From Bacillota bacterium (lineage in GTDB: Bacteria; Bacillota; Clostridia; Oscillospirales; Butyricicoccaceae): DNA of 8,047 nucleotides. Under the pieces are notes generated by a model. It saw only the letters and a program-made list of their open reading frames with translations, was not told the DNA's origin and made no database searches. Every line of letters begins with the position of its first letter. Within the stretch, counting starts at the first letter, position 1. The stretch lies in NCBI GenBank assembly GCA_030705725.1, contig JAUZPW010000054.1:1-8047 (forward strand), in the 5' to 3' direction. A program made the translations under genes and the position numbers. Shown here in pieces: positions 1-6,440 of the stretch.

Positions 1-1087
1 TATCGTCGCTTTCAGCCTTTATCGAGCCGCCGTGAAGGTTCACGATGTCTTTTGCAATCGCAAGGCCCAGGCCGGCGCCGCCCGTGGCGGTGGAGCGCGC
101 TTCGTCCAGACGGTAAAATTTTTCAAAAATCGAGCCCAGCTTAGTTCCCGGGATAGTCCCCGCGTTCTTAAACTGAATTACGGAAGAGGCTCCGCACGTC
201 TGCGCCGTAATATCTATAGTGCTGCCCGGCAGGCTGTAAAAAATCGCGTTTTTTAATATGTTATTGAAGACCCTTGCAAGCTTATCCGGATCGCCCAAAA
301 CCGTCATGTTTTCGGCCGCGTGGATTTTTGCCTGTTTGCCGTTCGCGTTGAGCAGGGGATAGGCCTCGTCCGCCATCTGGACCAGCATATAATATAAGTC
401 AATGCTTTCTTTTTTGAGCGGGACGGTTTGAAGGTTATAACGCGTGATCTCGAAAAACTCGTTTATCAGGTTTTCAAGCCTGTATGCTTTATCGAGCGTT
501 ATATGGACATACTTTTGTTTTTGCTCCGGCGGCATATCAGGGGTTTCGTCAAGCAGGCTCAGGTAACCGATTACTGAGGTCAGCGGGGTTTTGATGTCGT
601 GCGCCAGGTACACCACGAGGTCGTTTTTTCTCTGCTCGGCTTCCTGCGCTTCCAGGGCCCGCTTTTCGAGTTTGTTTTTTACCTGATTGAGCTTTTCTTC
701 CACAAAGCCGAGCTCGCCGCACATCGTGATTTTATATCCGGATTCTTCCGCCAGCATGTCCACGCCCGCGACGATCTCATCGAAATACCTGGTGAACAGC
801 AATAACCAAAAACGGAACAAAATCACGAAGAAAATAATAATCGTCGCCACCATGATGGTATCGATGTTGTTCCTGACGTAATTAGAATAAACAAAGCGGG
901 CGTCATCCCACGAAAGGCCGCCCGTTACGGAAATAAAACGGGTTATTCCGTTTCCGATATATCCTCTTCCGGCGGAGCGCAAAAACAAAACCAGGACGAT
1001 CGCCGCCACGAGCACGACCATCGTTTGCAGAAACATTTTACGGATCAGTCTTGAGTAGGGCTTTCCGTTCAATATTTTATTTCTCAA
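1..1087 (-). CDS. vanS: VanS-type sensor histidine kinase (C-terminus cut by left edge)
   Basis: Membrane sensor kinase that would phosphorylate the VanR-type regulator encoded just upstream; in known VanS proteins the signal is glycopeptide-induced cell-wall stress. About 362 codons are present, and the last 20 or so residues lie outside the window. Two membrane segments are visible (about residues 18-36 and 77-98) around a short external loop of about 40 residues, followed by a linker. The dimerisation box carries the phospho-acceptor His163 in YLAHDIKTPLTSVIGYLSLL, almost identical to enterococcal VanS. The N box is ARVFNNILKNA (about 270-280), the F box IFEKFYRLDEARS, and the G2 box GGAGLGLAIAK (about 336-346). 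The start is uncertain. I chose the TTG at 1085-1087, which overlaps the vanR end by 11 nt, because similarity to VanS (LRNK versus LKNK) reaches back to it. A second TTG at 1070-1072 and an ATG at 1034-1036 are alternatives. The reading frame is intact to the edge. The family assignment is firm; the actual ligand is not known from sequence. Confidence 0.9.
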   Translation of the reverse strand, partial: MRNKILNGKPYSRLIRKMFLQTMVVLVAAIVLVLFLRSAGRGYIGNGITRFISVTGGLSWDDARFVYSNYVRNNIDTIMVATIIIFFVILFRFWLLLFTRYFDEIVAGVDMLAEESGYKITMCGELGFVEEKLNQVKNKLEKRALEAQEAEQRKNDLVVYLAHDIKTPLTSVIGYLSLLDETPDMPPEQKQKYVHITLDKAYRLENLINEFFEITRYNLQTVPLKKESIDLYYMLVQMADEAYPLLNANGKQAKIHAAENMTVLGDPDKLARVFNNILKNAIFYSLPGSTIDITAQTCGASSVIQFKNAGTIPGTKLGSIFEKFYRLDEARSTATGGAGLGLAIAKDIVNLHGGSIKAESDD

Positions 1088-1781
1088 TTTTATAGCCGAC
1101 CCCCCATATCGTTTTTATATACCTGGGGTTATCGACCGAATCATGCATTTTTTCCCGCAGATGGCGTATGTGCACGGTGACGGTATTATTGCTTTTACTG
1201 AAATATTCATCGCCCCACATTTCGTGAAAAAGCTGCTCGGAGCTGACCACGTTCCCTTTCTGCTCGCACAGGATTCGCAAAATCGAAAACTCGGTGGGAG
1301 TAAGGGAAAGAGGCTTTTCGTCAAGCAGGCATTCGTGCGTGCTGACGTCGATCACAAGGCCCGAATGCGTGATGACGGAATCATCCTTAGCCGACGCGGT
1401 ATTATACTTTTTATATCTCCTAAGCTGAGCCTTTACCCTCGCAACCAGCTCAAGCGGGCGGAAGGGCTTGGTTATATAATCGTCCGCCCCGAGGGTCAAG
1501 CCTGTGATTTTATCCGTTTCTTCTTCTTTGGCCGTCAGCATGATAACGGGGAAAGTGTACTTTTCCCTGATCCTCCGGCAGATGTCAAAACCGTTTCCGT
1601 CGGGGAGCATCACATCCAAAATCGCAAGATCGAGCTCGGTTTCGTCAATGCATCCGACAGCTTCTTTTGCCGAGTAAAATTTAAAAACGGAGTAATTTTC
1701 ATTTTTCAGGTAAACCTCGATCAGATCGGCGATCTCCCGTTCGTCGTCAACGACAAGTATCCTGCTGCCCGTGAATGCCAA
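1077..1781 (-). CDS. vanR: VanR-type response regulator (OmpR/PhoB family)
   Basis: Cytoplasmic DNA-binding response regulator of 234 residues, the usual VanR length (about 231). The receiver domain (about 6-122) has the acidic pair Asp12-Asp13, phospho-acceptor Asp56 in LAILDVMLP, Thr83 in MLTAKE and Lys105 in YITKPFRPLE. The C-terminal winged-helix domain (about 135-234) contains SLTPTEFSILRILCE and ends in WGVGYKIEK, as in enterococcal VanR. Known VanR proteins, when phosphorylated by VanS, activate their own promoter and that of the vanHAX-type resistance genes. Here the gene heads a vanR-vanS transcript and diverges from the acetoacetyl-CoA synthetase gene. The start is odd: the only in-frame start near the conserved N-terminus is TTG at 1779-1781, and the AAAGGAG motif touches it with no spacer. 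No alternative ATG, GTG or TTG exists before an upstream in-frame stop. The family is certain at the level of VanR-like; involvement in vancomycin resistance is not shown. Confidence 0.93.
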   Translation of the reverse strand: MAFTGSRILVVDDEREIADLIEVYLKNENYSVFKFYSAKEAVGCIDETELDLAILDVMLPDGNGFDICRRIREKYTFPVIMLTAKEEETDKITGLTLGADDYITKPFRPLELVARVKAQLRRYKKYNTASAKDDSVITHSGLVIDVSTHECLLDEKPLSLTPTEFSILRILCEQKGNVVSSEQLFHEMWGDEYFSKSNNTVTVHIRHLREKMHDSVDNPRYIKTIWGVGYKIEK

Positions 1782-1788
1782 CTCCTTT
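1782..1788 (-). promoter_or_regulatory. Ribosome-binding site abutting the vanR TTG start
   Basis: AAAGGAG on the minus strand is a strong Shine-Dalgarno match, but it directly adjoins the TTG start codon at 1779-1781 instead of lying 5-9 nt upstream. A normally spaced start would fall on TTC or ACG codons, neither of which is a usual initiator. Either initiation is inefficient and keeps VanR low, or a base is wrong in the assembly. Confidence 0.5.
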
Positions 1789-1802
1789 CGGACAGGTATT
1801 TT

Positions 1803-1808
1803 ATTATA
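1803..1808 (-). promoter_or_regulatory. Possible -10 element of the vanR promoter
   Basis: A TATAAT hexamer on the minus strand lies about 20 nt before the vanR ribosome-binding site, in an AT-rich stretch. No hexamer resembling TTGACA is found 16-18 bp upstream (the 17-bp position reads CCGCTG). A promoter lacking a -35 box would fit activator dependence, as known for vanR promoters, but AT richness alone could produce this hexamer by chance. Confidence 0.3.
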
Positions 1809-1865
1809 TTATTTTACCAAATCGTCAGCGGGATTTGTTATTTATTAATTGAAATATAATTAAGA

Positions 1866-1879
1866 TTTTCTTAAGAAAA
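1866..1879. promoter_or_regulatory. Perfect 14-bp palindrome, candidate VanR operator
   Basis: TTTTCTTAAGAAAA is a perfect inverted repeat in the divergent vanR/acetoacetyl-CoA synthetase intergenic region. Read on the minus strand it contains TCTTAAGAAAAT, which matches the 12-bp VanR-box consensus that I recall as TCGTANGAAANT at all fixed positions but one. It lies about 80 bp upstream of the vanR start and about 70 bp upstream of the -35 box of the divergent gene. The palindrome is seen directly; the operator role is inferred from similarity and position. Confidence 0.4.
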
Positions 1880-1949
1880 CCGCAGAAGACGCCTTTTATA
1901 TAGAACAGCTTTTTATAAATTATTCAGTCTGCTTGAAAGCGGCAATTTA

Positions 1950-1978
1950 TTGACTAAACGGCGAAAACAGACTATAAT
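1950..1978 (+). promoter_or_regulatory. Sigma-A-type promoter of the acetoacetyl-CoA synthetase gene
   Basis: A -35 hexamer TTGACT (1950-1955) and a -10 hexamer TATAAT (1973-1978) are separated by exactly 17 bp, a near-consensus housekeeping promoter. Transcription would start near 1985, giving a 5' leader of about 40 nt before the TTG start at 2027. I see no riboswitch or leader terminator in that short leader. Confidence 0.8.
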
Positions 1979-2026
1979 TTCCATTAGTGCCTCATATTTA
2001 CAGAAGCCTTTTAAGGAGGGTACTGA

Positions 2027-3988
2027 TTGTTGAAAAAGCCGTTATGGGTTCCTTCGGAAGAGAGAAGGAACAGCGCGCATATGACCCGATTTCTTAAATA
2101 TGTGAATGAACATTACGGGAAAAGCTTTGAGGATTATTCATCTCTTTACGACTGGTCGGTTAACTGCGTTTCGGATTTCTGGGGCGCCGTTTGGGACTAC
2201 TGCGGCGTCATCTCGTCGGAGCCTTATTTAGAGGTCGTGGACGACCTTAAAAAATTCCCCGGCGCAAGCTGGTTCGTCGGCGCAAAGCTCAACTACGCCG
2301 AAAACATGCTGCGTTACTCGGACTGCCCCGGAACGGCGGTCGTTTTTCGCGGGGAAAATCAGATCCGCTCGGAATACAGCCGGAAAGAGCTTTATGAGCA
2401 GGTGCTGCGGCTTGCCACGGCTTTCCGCCGCGACGGGATCAAGCCGGGCGACGCCATTGCGGGTTATCTCCCGAATCTGCCGGAAACCGTTATAGCGATG
2501 CTGGCGGCTTCAGCCGTCGGCGCGGTCTGGTGCTCCTGCGCGACGGATATCGGCCCTGTTTCAGCTATAGACCGCATCGGCCAGGTCAAGCCGCTGATTA
2601 TGGTTACGGCCGACGGGTATTATTATAAGGGCAAAAAGTTTGATGTGCTCGCCTCCGCAAAACAGGCGGCGGCTGGCATACCCTCGCTGCGCCGGGTCGT
2701 AGTCGCGCACTACGCCGGGGACGGCGGCACGGGCGGCATTCCGGACGCCGAGACCTGGGAAAATTACCTTGCTCCCGAAGCCCCGAAGAACTTCCGGTTC
2801 GAGCAGCTTCCGGCGGGACATCCGCTCGTAGTGATGTTTTCCTCAGGCACGACGGGAAAGCCGAAATGCATGGTCCAGTCCGCGGGAGGACTTCTTGTAA
2901 ACCAGCTCAAGGAGCTGATTTTGCACAGCGATATTGCCGAGGGTGACACGCTTTTATACATAACTACGTGCAGCTGGATGATGTGGAACTGGCAGGCGGC
3001 GGCTCTGGGCACCGGCGCGAAAATCGTTCTTTTTGACGGTAACCCCGCTTACCCCGACGAGGCCGCCATCTGGAAAATACTCGACGAGGAAAAGGCGACC
3101 GCTTTCGGACTGAGCGCAAGCTATATACACGCGCTTCTGGCGCAGGGCTTTTCGCCGAAATCCGCCGCGAAGCTGGACGCGCTCAAAACCATTTCGCAGA
3201 CGGGTTCCGTGCTTTCCGACGAGGGATTTTCCTTTGTGTTCCGTGAAATCAAAGCCGATCTGCATTTTAACTCAATTGCCGGAGGCACCGATATAAACGG
3301 ATGCTTTTCCATCGGCAATCCGACTTTGCCCGTTTACGCCGGCGAGCTGCAGGCGCGCGGCCTCGGCATGAAGGTCGAATGCTACGGCGAGGACGCGAAG
3401 CCGGTCCGCGACAGGCAGGGAGAGCTTGTTTGCGAGTGCCCGGCGCCGTCTATGCCGCTCATGTTCTGGAACGACCCGGACGGCTCGCGTTATCACGCGG
3501 CTTATTTCGAGGTCTTTCCGGGTGTTTGGCATCACGGGGATTATATCCTGATCCATTCCGATACCGGCGGCATTTCTTATTACGGCAGGTCGGATTCTAT
3601 TCTGAAGCCGTCCGGAGTGCGCATAGGCACCGCCGAGATATATAATCAGGTTGAGAAGCTGCCTGAAATTTCCGACAGTCTGGCGATCGGCCAGAATTAT
3701 CACGGAGACCAGCGCATTATTCTGTTTGTGCTGCCGAAGAGCGGCTGCACCTTGGACGAAAAGCTGAAAAAAGACATCCGAGATATTCTGCGCAAAAACG
3801 CGTCGCCGCGCCACGTGCCCGCCGTGATGGTGCAGGCGCCCGATATTCCGCGCACGCTCAACGGCAAAAAGGTTGAAAGCGCGGTAACGAACATCGTTAA
3901 CGGACGCAAGGTCGTTAACCGCGAGGCTTTAAGCAACCCGGAATGCCTTGAATTTTACGAGGCAATTTTGCCGGAGCTCCAAAAGTAG
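2027..3988 (+). CDS. aacS: Acetoacetyl-CoA synthetase (acetoacetate-CoA ligase)
   Basis: Cytoplasmic ANL-superfamily enzyme that converts acetoacetate, ATP and CoA to acetoacetyl-CoA, AMP and PPi. The 653 residues match the family length (about 650). Motifs in order: the N-terminal LWVPSEERRNSAHMTRF typical of the acetoacetate-CoA ligase branch; the phosphate-binding A3 loop MFSSGTTGKPKCM (270-282); A5 GGTDINGC (419-426); A7 GDY (504-506); hinge A8 YYGRSDSILKPSGVRIGTAEIY (518-539); and A10 TLNGKK, where Lys614 is the expected adenylation lysine. AAGGAGG at 2013-2019 sits 7 nt before TTG 2027; a second TTG follows directly. The first ATG (Met19) would cut the conserved N-terminus, so TTG is preferred. 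It is transcribed alone from its own promoter and converges on the lysine-fermentation operon, sharing its terminator. A role in activating acetoacetate from lysine cleavage is inferred; ketone-body or leucine-derived acetoacetate is an alternative. A plain acetyl-CoA synthetase is less likely given the N- and C-terminal signatures. Confidence 0.9.
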   Translation: MLKKPLWVPSEERRNSAHMTRFLKYVNEHYGKSFEDYSSLYDWSVNCVSDFWGAVWDYCGVISSEPYLEVVDDLKKFPGASWFVGAKLNYAENMLRYSDCPGTAVVFRGENQIRSEYSRKELYEQVLRLATAFRRDGIKPGDAIAGYLPNLPETVIAMLAASAVGAVWCSCATDIGPVSAIDRIGQVKPLIMVTADGYYYKGKKFDVLASAKQAAAGIPSLRRVVVAHYAGDGGTGGIPDAETWENYLAPEAPKNFRFEQLPAGHPLVVMFSSGTTGKPKCMVQSAGGLLVNQLKELILHSDIAEGDTLLYITTCSWMMWNWQAAALGTGAKIVLFDGNPAYPDEAAIWKILDEEKATAFGLSASYIHALLAQGFSPKSAAKLDALKTISQTGSVLSDEGFSFVFREIKADLHFNSIAGGTDINGCFSIGNPTLPVYAGELQARGLGMKVECYGEDAKPVRDRQGELVCECPAPSMPLMFWNDPDGSRYHAAYFEVFPGVWHHGDYILIHSDTGGISYYGRSDSILKPSGVRIGTAEIYNQVEKLPEISDSLAIGQNYHGDQRIILFVLPKSGCTLDEKLKKDIRDILRKNASPRHVPAVMVQAPDIPRTLNGKKVESAVTNIVNGRKVVNREALSNPECLEFYEAILPELQK

Positions 3989-3999
3989 GCAGAACGAAA

Positions 4000-4048
4000 A
4001 ACCGCCCCCGGATGAATCAGCCGTGAATCATCCGGGGGCGGTTTTTTT
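4000..4048. terminator. Bidirectional intrinsic terminator
   Basis: A perfect 14-bp stem (4002-4015 paired with 4028-4041; arms CCGCCCCCGGATGA and TCATCCGGGGGCGG) encloses a 12-nt loop. It is followed by seven T on the plus strand (4042-4048) and by five T when read on the minus strand (3997-4001). It can therefore end both the acetoacetyl-CoA synthetase transcript (stop at 3988) and the kamE transcript (stop at 4071). Confidence 0.92.
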
Positions 4049-4070
4049 ATACGGGTAAGCTTACGGGGGG

Positions 4071-4859
4071 CTATTTTATATTTCTTCTTACCATTTCGGT
4101 CACGGCGAAGGCGGCGACGTCGTCGGCGTATTTGCCCGCGCCGAAGCCCGCGTCATAACCTAGCTCCTTGGCAAGCTCATGGGTTATTCGCGCGCCGCCG
4201 CAGCACAGTATAAAGCGGCTGCGAAGCCCTTCGGCCTCAAGCAGCTCCACGAGCTCCGTGAGGTTTCTTATATGGATGTCCTTCTGCGTTACCGTCTGGG
4301 AGACCAGAAGGACGTCGGCGTTAAGCTCCACGGCTTTTTCGACAAATTCCTCGTTCGGCACCTGGCTTCCGAGATTATACGCCTCTATCATGTCGTACCG
4401 CTCAAGGCCGTAGCGGCCCGCGAAGCCCTTGCGGTTTATAACGGCGTCGATGCCCACGGTATGGGCGTCGGTGCCCGTGGAAGCGCCCACGACAACCACC
4501 TTGCGGCCTATATTGCGGCGGATATACTCGTTGACCTCCTCCATCTCCATGGTTTCGGTCTCGGCGTCCTGCACGTGGATCGCGGTGTAATCCACCGAAT
4601 AGGCGCAGGCCCCGTATACTATATAAAAAGTGAATTCCTTATCCAGGGTTTGCCTGTGAACGACAGACGGCTCGGGGATGCCCATCTTTTTGGCGAGCTG
4701 TCTTGCGGCCTCGGCCCCTTTATCGTCGTTTCTTACGGGCAGGGTGAAGCTAAGTTGGACTTTGGAGTCGTTCATGGTGTCGCCGTAAGCGCACAGCCGG
4801 GTCGGGTCAAAGGACTTGTCGGTATCTGATCTTGACATATTGTAAAGGCCCGCGCTCAT
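4071..4859 (-). CDS. kamE: Lysine 5,6-aminomutase, beta (cobalamin-binding) subunit
   Basis: Small subunit of the adenosylcobalamin- and PLP-dependent enzyme that moves the terminal amino group of L-beta-lysine (or D-lysine) to the adjacent carbon; from beta-lysine it yields 3,5-diaminohexanoate. At 262 residues it equals the length I recall for the Clostridium sticklandii subunit. The Rossmann-type cobalamin domain carries D131-A-H133-T-V-G136, where His133 is the lower cobalt ligand. Lys144 in INRKGFAGR is at the position known to form the internal aldimine with PLP. GASTGTDAHTVG and the later LLVSQTVTQKDIHIRNL and CCGGARITHELA stretches are the usual B12-domain landmarks. The N-terminal 110 residues form the dimerisation part. 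The numbering agreement supports the ATG start at 4857-4859, which overlaps the kamD stop by 4 nt (ATGA) and implies translational coupling and equal subunit supply. It is the last gene before the terminator. Confidence 0.97.
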   Translation of the reverse strand: MSAGLYNMSRSDTDKSFDPTRLCAYGDTMNDSKVQLSFTLPVRNDDKGAEAARQLAKKMGIPEPSVVHRQTLDKEFTFYIVYGACAYSVDYTAIHVQDAETETMEMEEVNEYIRRNIGRKVVVVGASTGTDAHTVGIDAVINRKGFAGRYGLERYDMIEAYNLGSQVPNEEFVEKAVELNADVLLVSQTVTQKDIHIRNLTELVELLEAEGLRSRFILCCGGARITHELAKELGYDAGFGAGKYADDVAAFAVTEMVRRNIK

Positions 4860-6415
4860 TTCCTTTCGCCACCCTTCATGAGGTCGATAAACGGATTAAA
4901 ATAGTGATCGCCCTTTTGAATAACGCCGGACAGGCCCTTTCCGCCGTTTTGGGGACGCTTTATATTGGCGAATATCCCGCGCTCCAGCGTGCCGAAGAGC
5001 TTTAACTCTTCAATTTCCTCAAGCAGCAGGCAGGCCTTCGTCAATACCTCGTCGGCGCGCTGCTGCATGATGCCGCCGTCCTTGAAAACGAGCTCGCCGC
5101 CCAGATCCTTCATGGTACGGAAGATGTACTGCGCGTTTTCGATCGCAAGGGCGCGGTCGGACATAAACGGAGTATGTATCGCCTCGGTCAGCATACCCAG
5201 CAGGTGCAGCTTTTGCCCGCTCATTATCGTCACCATATTGAAAAGCGCGTCCTGCACGTGGCCGCGGAATATGTTTCCGGTCATGAATTTTGTGGGAGGC
5301 ATATATTTAAGCGGCGCTTTCGGAAAGATCTCGCGGACCATCTGGGCCTGCGCGAGCTCGAAAAGAAAGCCGTTTTCAACATCCGGCGAGATTTCAAACG
5401 CGTGTCCGAGGCCCTGCTGCTCCTCGGGAAGTCCGGCCTTGAGCGCGAACTGTTCGTTTAAGAATTGGGAGGCCAAAACGGTATGGGCTTCCTCTACGGC
5501 ATCGGCCGTGGTGAGGTAATTGTCTTCCCCGGTGTTGATTATGACGCCCGCGAAAGCGTTGATCACGCGTGAAAAATACTGGTCGACGATGGTTCGCTTC
5601 ATGTTGATGTCCCGGAACAGAATGCCGTAAAGGGCGTCGTTGAGCATGACGTCGAGACGCTCGAAAGCGCCCATGGCCGCGATTTCAGGCATACAGAGGC
5701 CGGAGCAGTAATTGCAGAGCCGTATGTAACGCCCGAGCTCCTCGCCTGTTTCGTCAAGCGCCGCGCGCATCAGGCGGAAATTCTCCTGCGTGGCGTAGGT
5801 TCCGCCGAAGCCTTCCGTGGTCGCGCCGTAAGGCACATAATCCAAAAGGCTCTGACCGGTGGTGCGGATCACCGCGATTATGTCGGCACCCTGCTTTGCG
5901 GCGGCCTTTGCCTGAACGATATCCTCATAGATATTGCCGGTCGCCACGATGACGTAAAGATAAGGCCCCTCCTTATCGCCGAAGCGCCCAAGATATTCTC
6001 TTCTTTTTTGCACGTTGCCGCGGATCCGCGCCAGCGCGGCTTCGACCGAGGGCATGACGGCCTTTTCAATCGCGCTGCGGTCATGGATCGGCAGGCGTGA
6101 AAGGTCAAGCTCGCCTGAGTCTATTTTTTCCGCGATCTGCTGCGGGCTGAGACCGGTTTCGGCCATCGCGCTGCCGATATAAAAAGCCGCGCCCTGTGAA
6201 ATAAGGCCTCTGTCGCACAGGTGCTCCACCGCTACGTTCGGCAGCGGCACGTCGACGCCGTTTACGCCGTCAATGCCCAAAAGCCGGCAGACCGCGCGCT
6301 CCACGGCAACCGTCGTGTGCCGGTCGATAAATATCTGGGTATCGTCGGCCACTTTGCGCGCCGACTCCCTTGCGCGGCCGATCAGCTCCTGATTGAGATT
6401 AAGCTTGCTGTTCAT
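4856..6415 (-). CDS. kamD: Lysine 5,6-aminomutase, alpha subunit
   Basis: Large catalytic TIM-barrel subunit, partner of KamE, acting on L-beta-lysine in lysine fermentation. Its 519 residues match the family (about 516-520). The core (about 150-430) is very highly conserved: YVIVATGNIYEDI, IRTTGQSLLDYVPYGATTEG, IRLCNYCSGLCMPEIAAMGA, LNDALYGILFRDINM, INTGEDNYLTTADA and PLKYMPPTKFMTGNIF. Residues that I recall as PLP or substrate contacts in the C. sticklandii enzyme fall at the same numbers here: Arg184, Ser189, Ser238, Tyr263, Arg268, Asp298 and Lys370. The ATG at 6413-6415 is preceded by GGCGGTGA at a spacing of 5 nt, one mismatch from a full ribosome-binding site. It follows the kamA stop by 25 nt and overlaps kamE by 4 nt, so it is clearly one operon. 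Helper genes for cobalamin reactivation (kamB/kamC type) are not in the window. Confidence 0.98.
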   Translation of the reverse strand: MNSKLNLNQELIGRARESARKVADDTQIFIDRHTTVAVERAVCRLLGIDGVNGVDVPLPNVAVEHLCDRGLISQGAAFYIGSAMAETGLSPQQIAEKIDSGELDLSRLPIHDRSAIEKAVMPSVEAALARIRGNVQKRREYLGRFGDKEGPYLYVIVATGNIYEDIVQAKAAAKQGADIIAVIRTTGQSLLDYVPYGATTEGFGGTYATQENFRLMRAALDETGEELGRYIRLCNYCSGLCMPEIAAMGAFERLDVMLNDALYGILFRDINMKRTIVDQYFSRVINAFAGVIINTGEDNYLTTADAVEEAHTVLASQFLNEQFALKAGLPEEQQGLGHAFEISPDVENGFLFELAQAQMVREIFPKAPLKYMPPTKFMTGNIFRGHVQDALFNMVTIMSGQKLHLLGMLTEAIHTPFMSDRALAIENAQYIFRTMKDLGGELVFKDGGIMQQRADEVLTKACLLLEEIEELKLFGTLERGIFANIKRPQNGGKGLSGVIQKGDHYFNPFIDLMKGGERK

Positions 6416-6440
6416 TTATTCACCGCCATTCTTGACGCCG

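Noticed and set aside
1143..1859. 238-codon open frame on the plus strand opposite vanR
   Set aside because: It is fully antisense to a gene with clear family motifs, has no recognisable domain, and its composition follows the third-position pattern of the real gene.
3272..3814. 180-codon open frame on the minus strand inside the acetoacetyl-CoA synthetase gene
   Set aside because: It is a shadow of the high-GC coding strand; the plus-strand product has all ANL motifs without interruption.
4055..4064. 10-bp palindrome GTAAGCTTAC just downstream of kamE
   Set aside because: It is short, has no paired flanks, and lies between the stop codon and the real terminator; chance is a sufficient explanation.
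4179..4829. 216-codon open frame on the plus strand opposite kamE
   Set aside because: It is antisense to kamE, which keeps its catalytic residues at the known positions; no ribosome-binding site or family motif supports the antisense frame.
4965..5519. 184-codon plus-strand frame opposite kamD
   Set aside because: It is a serine-rich low-complexity translation typical of a shadow frame in GC-rich DNA, antisense to a conserved enzyme.
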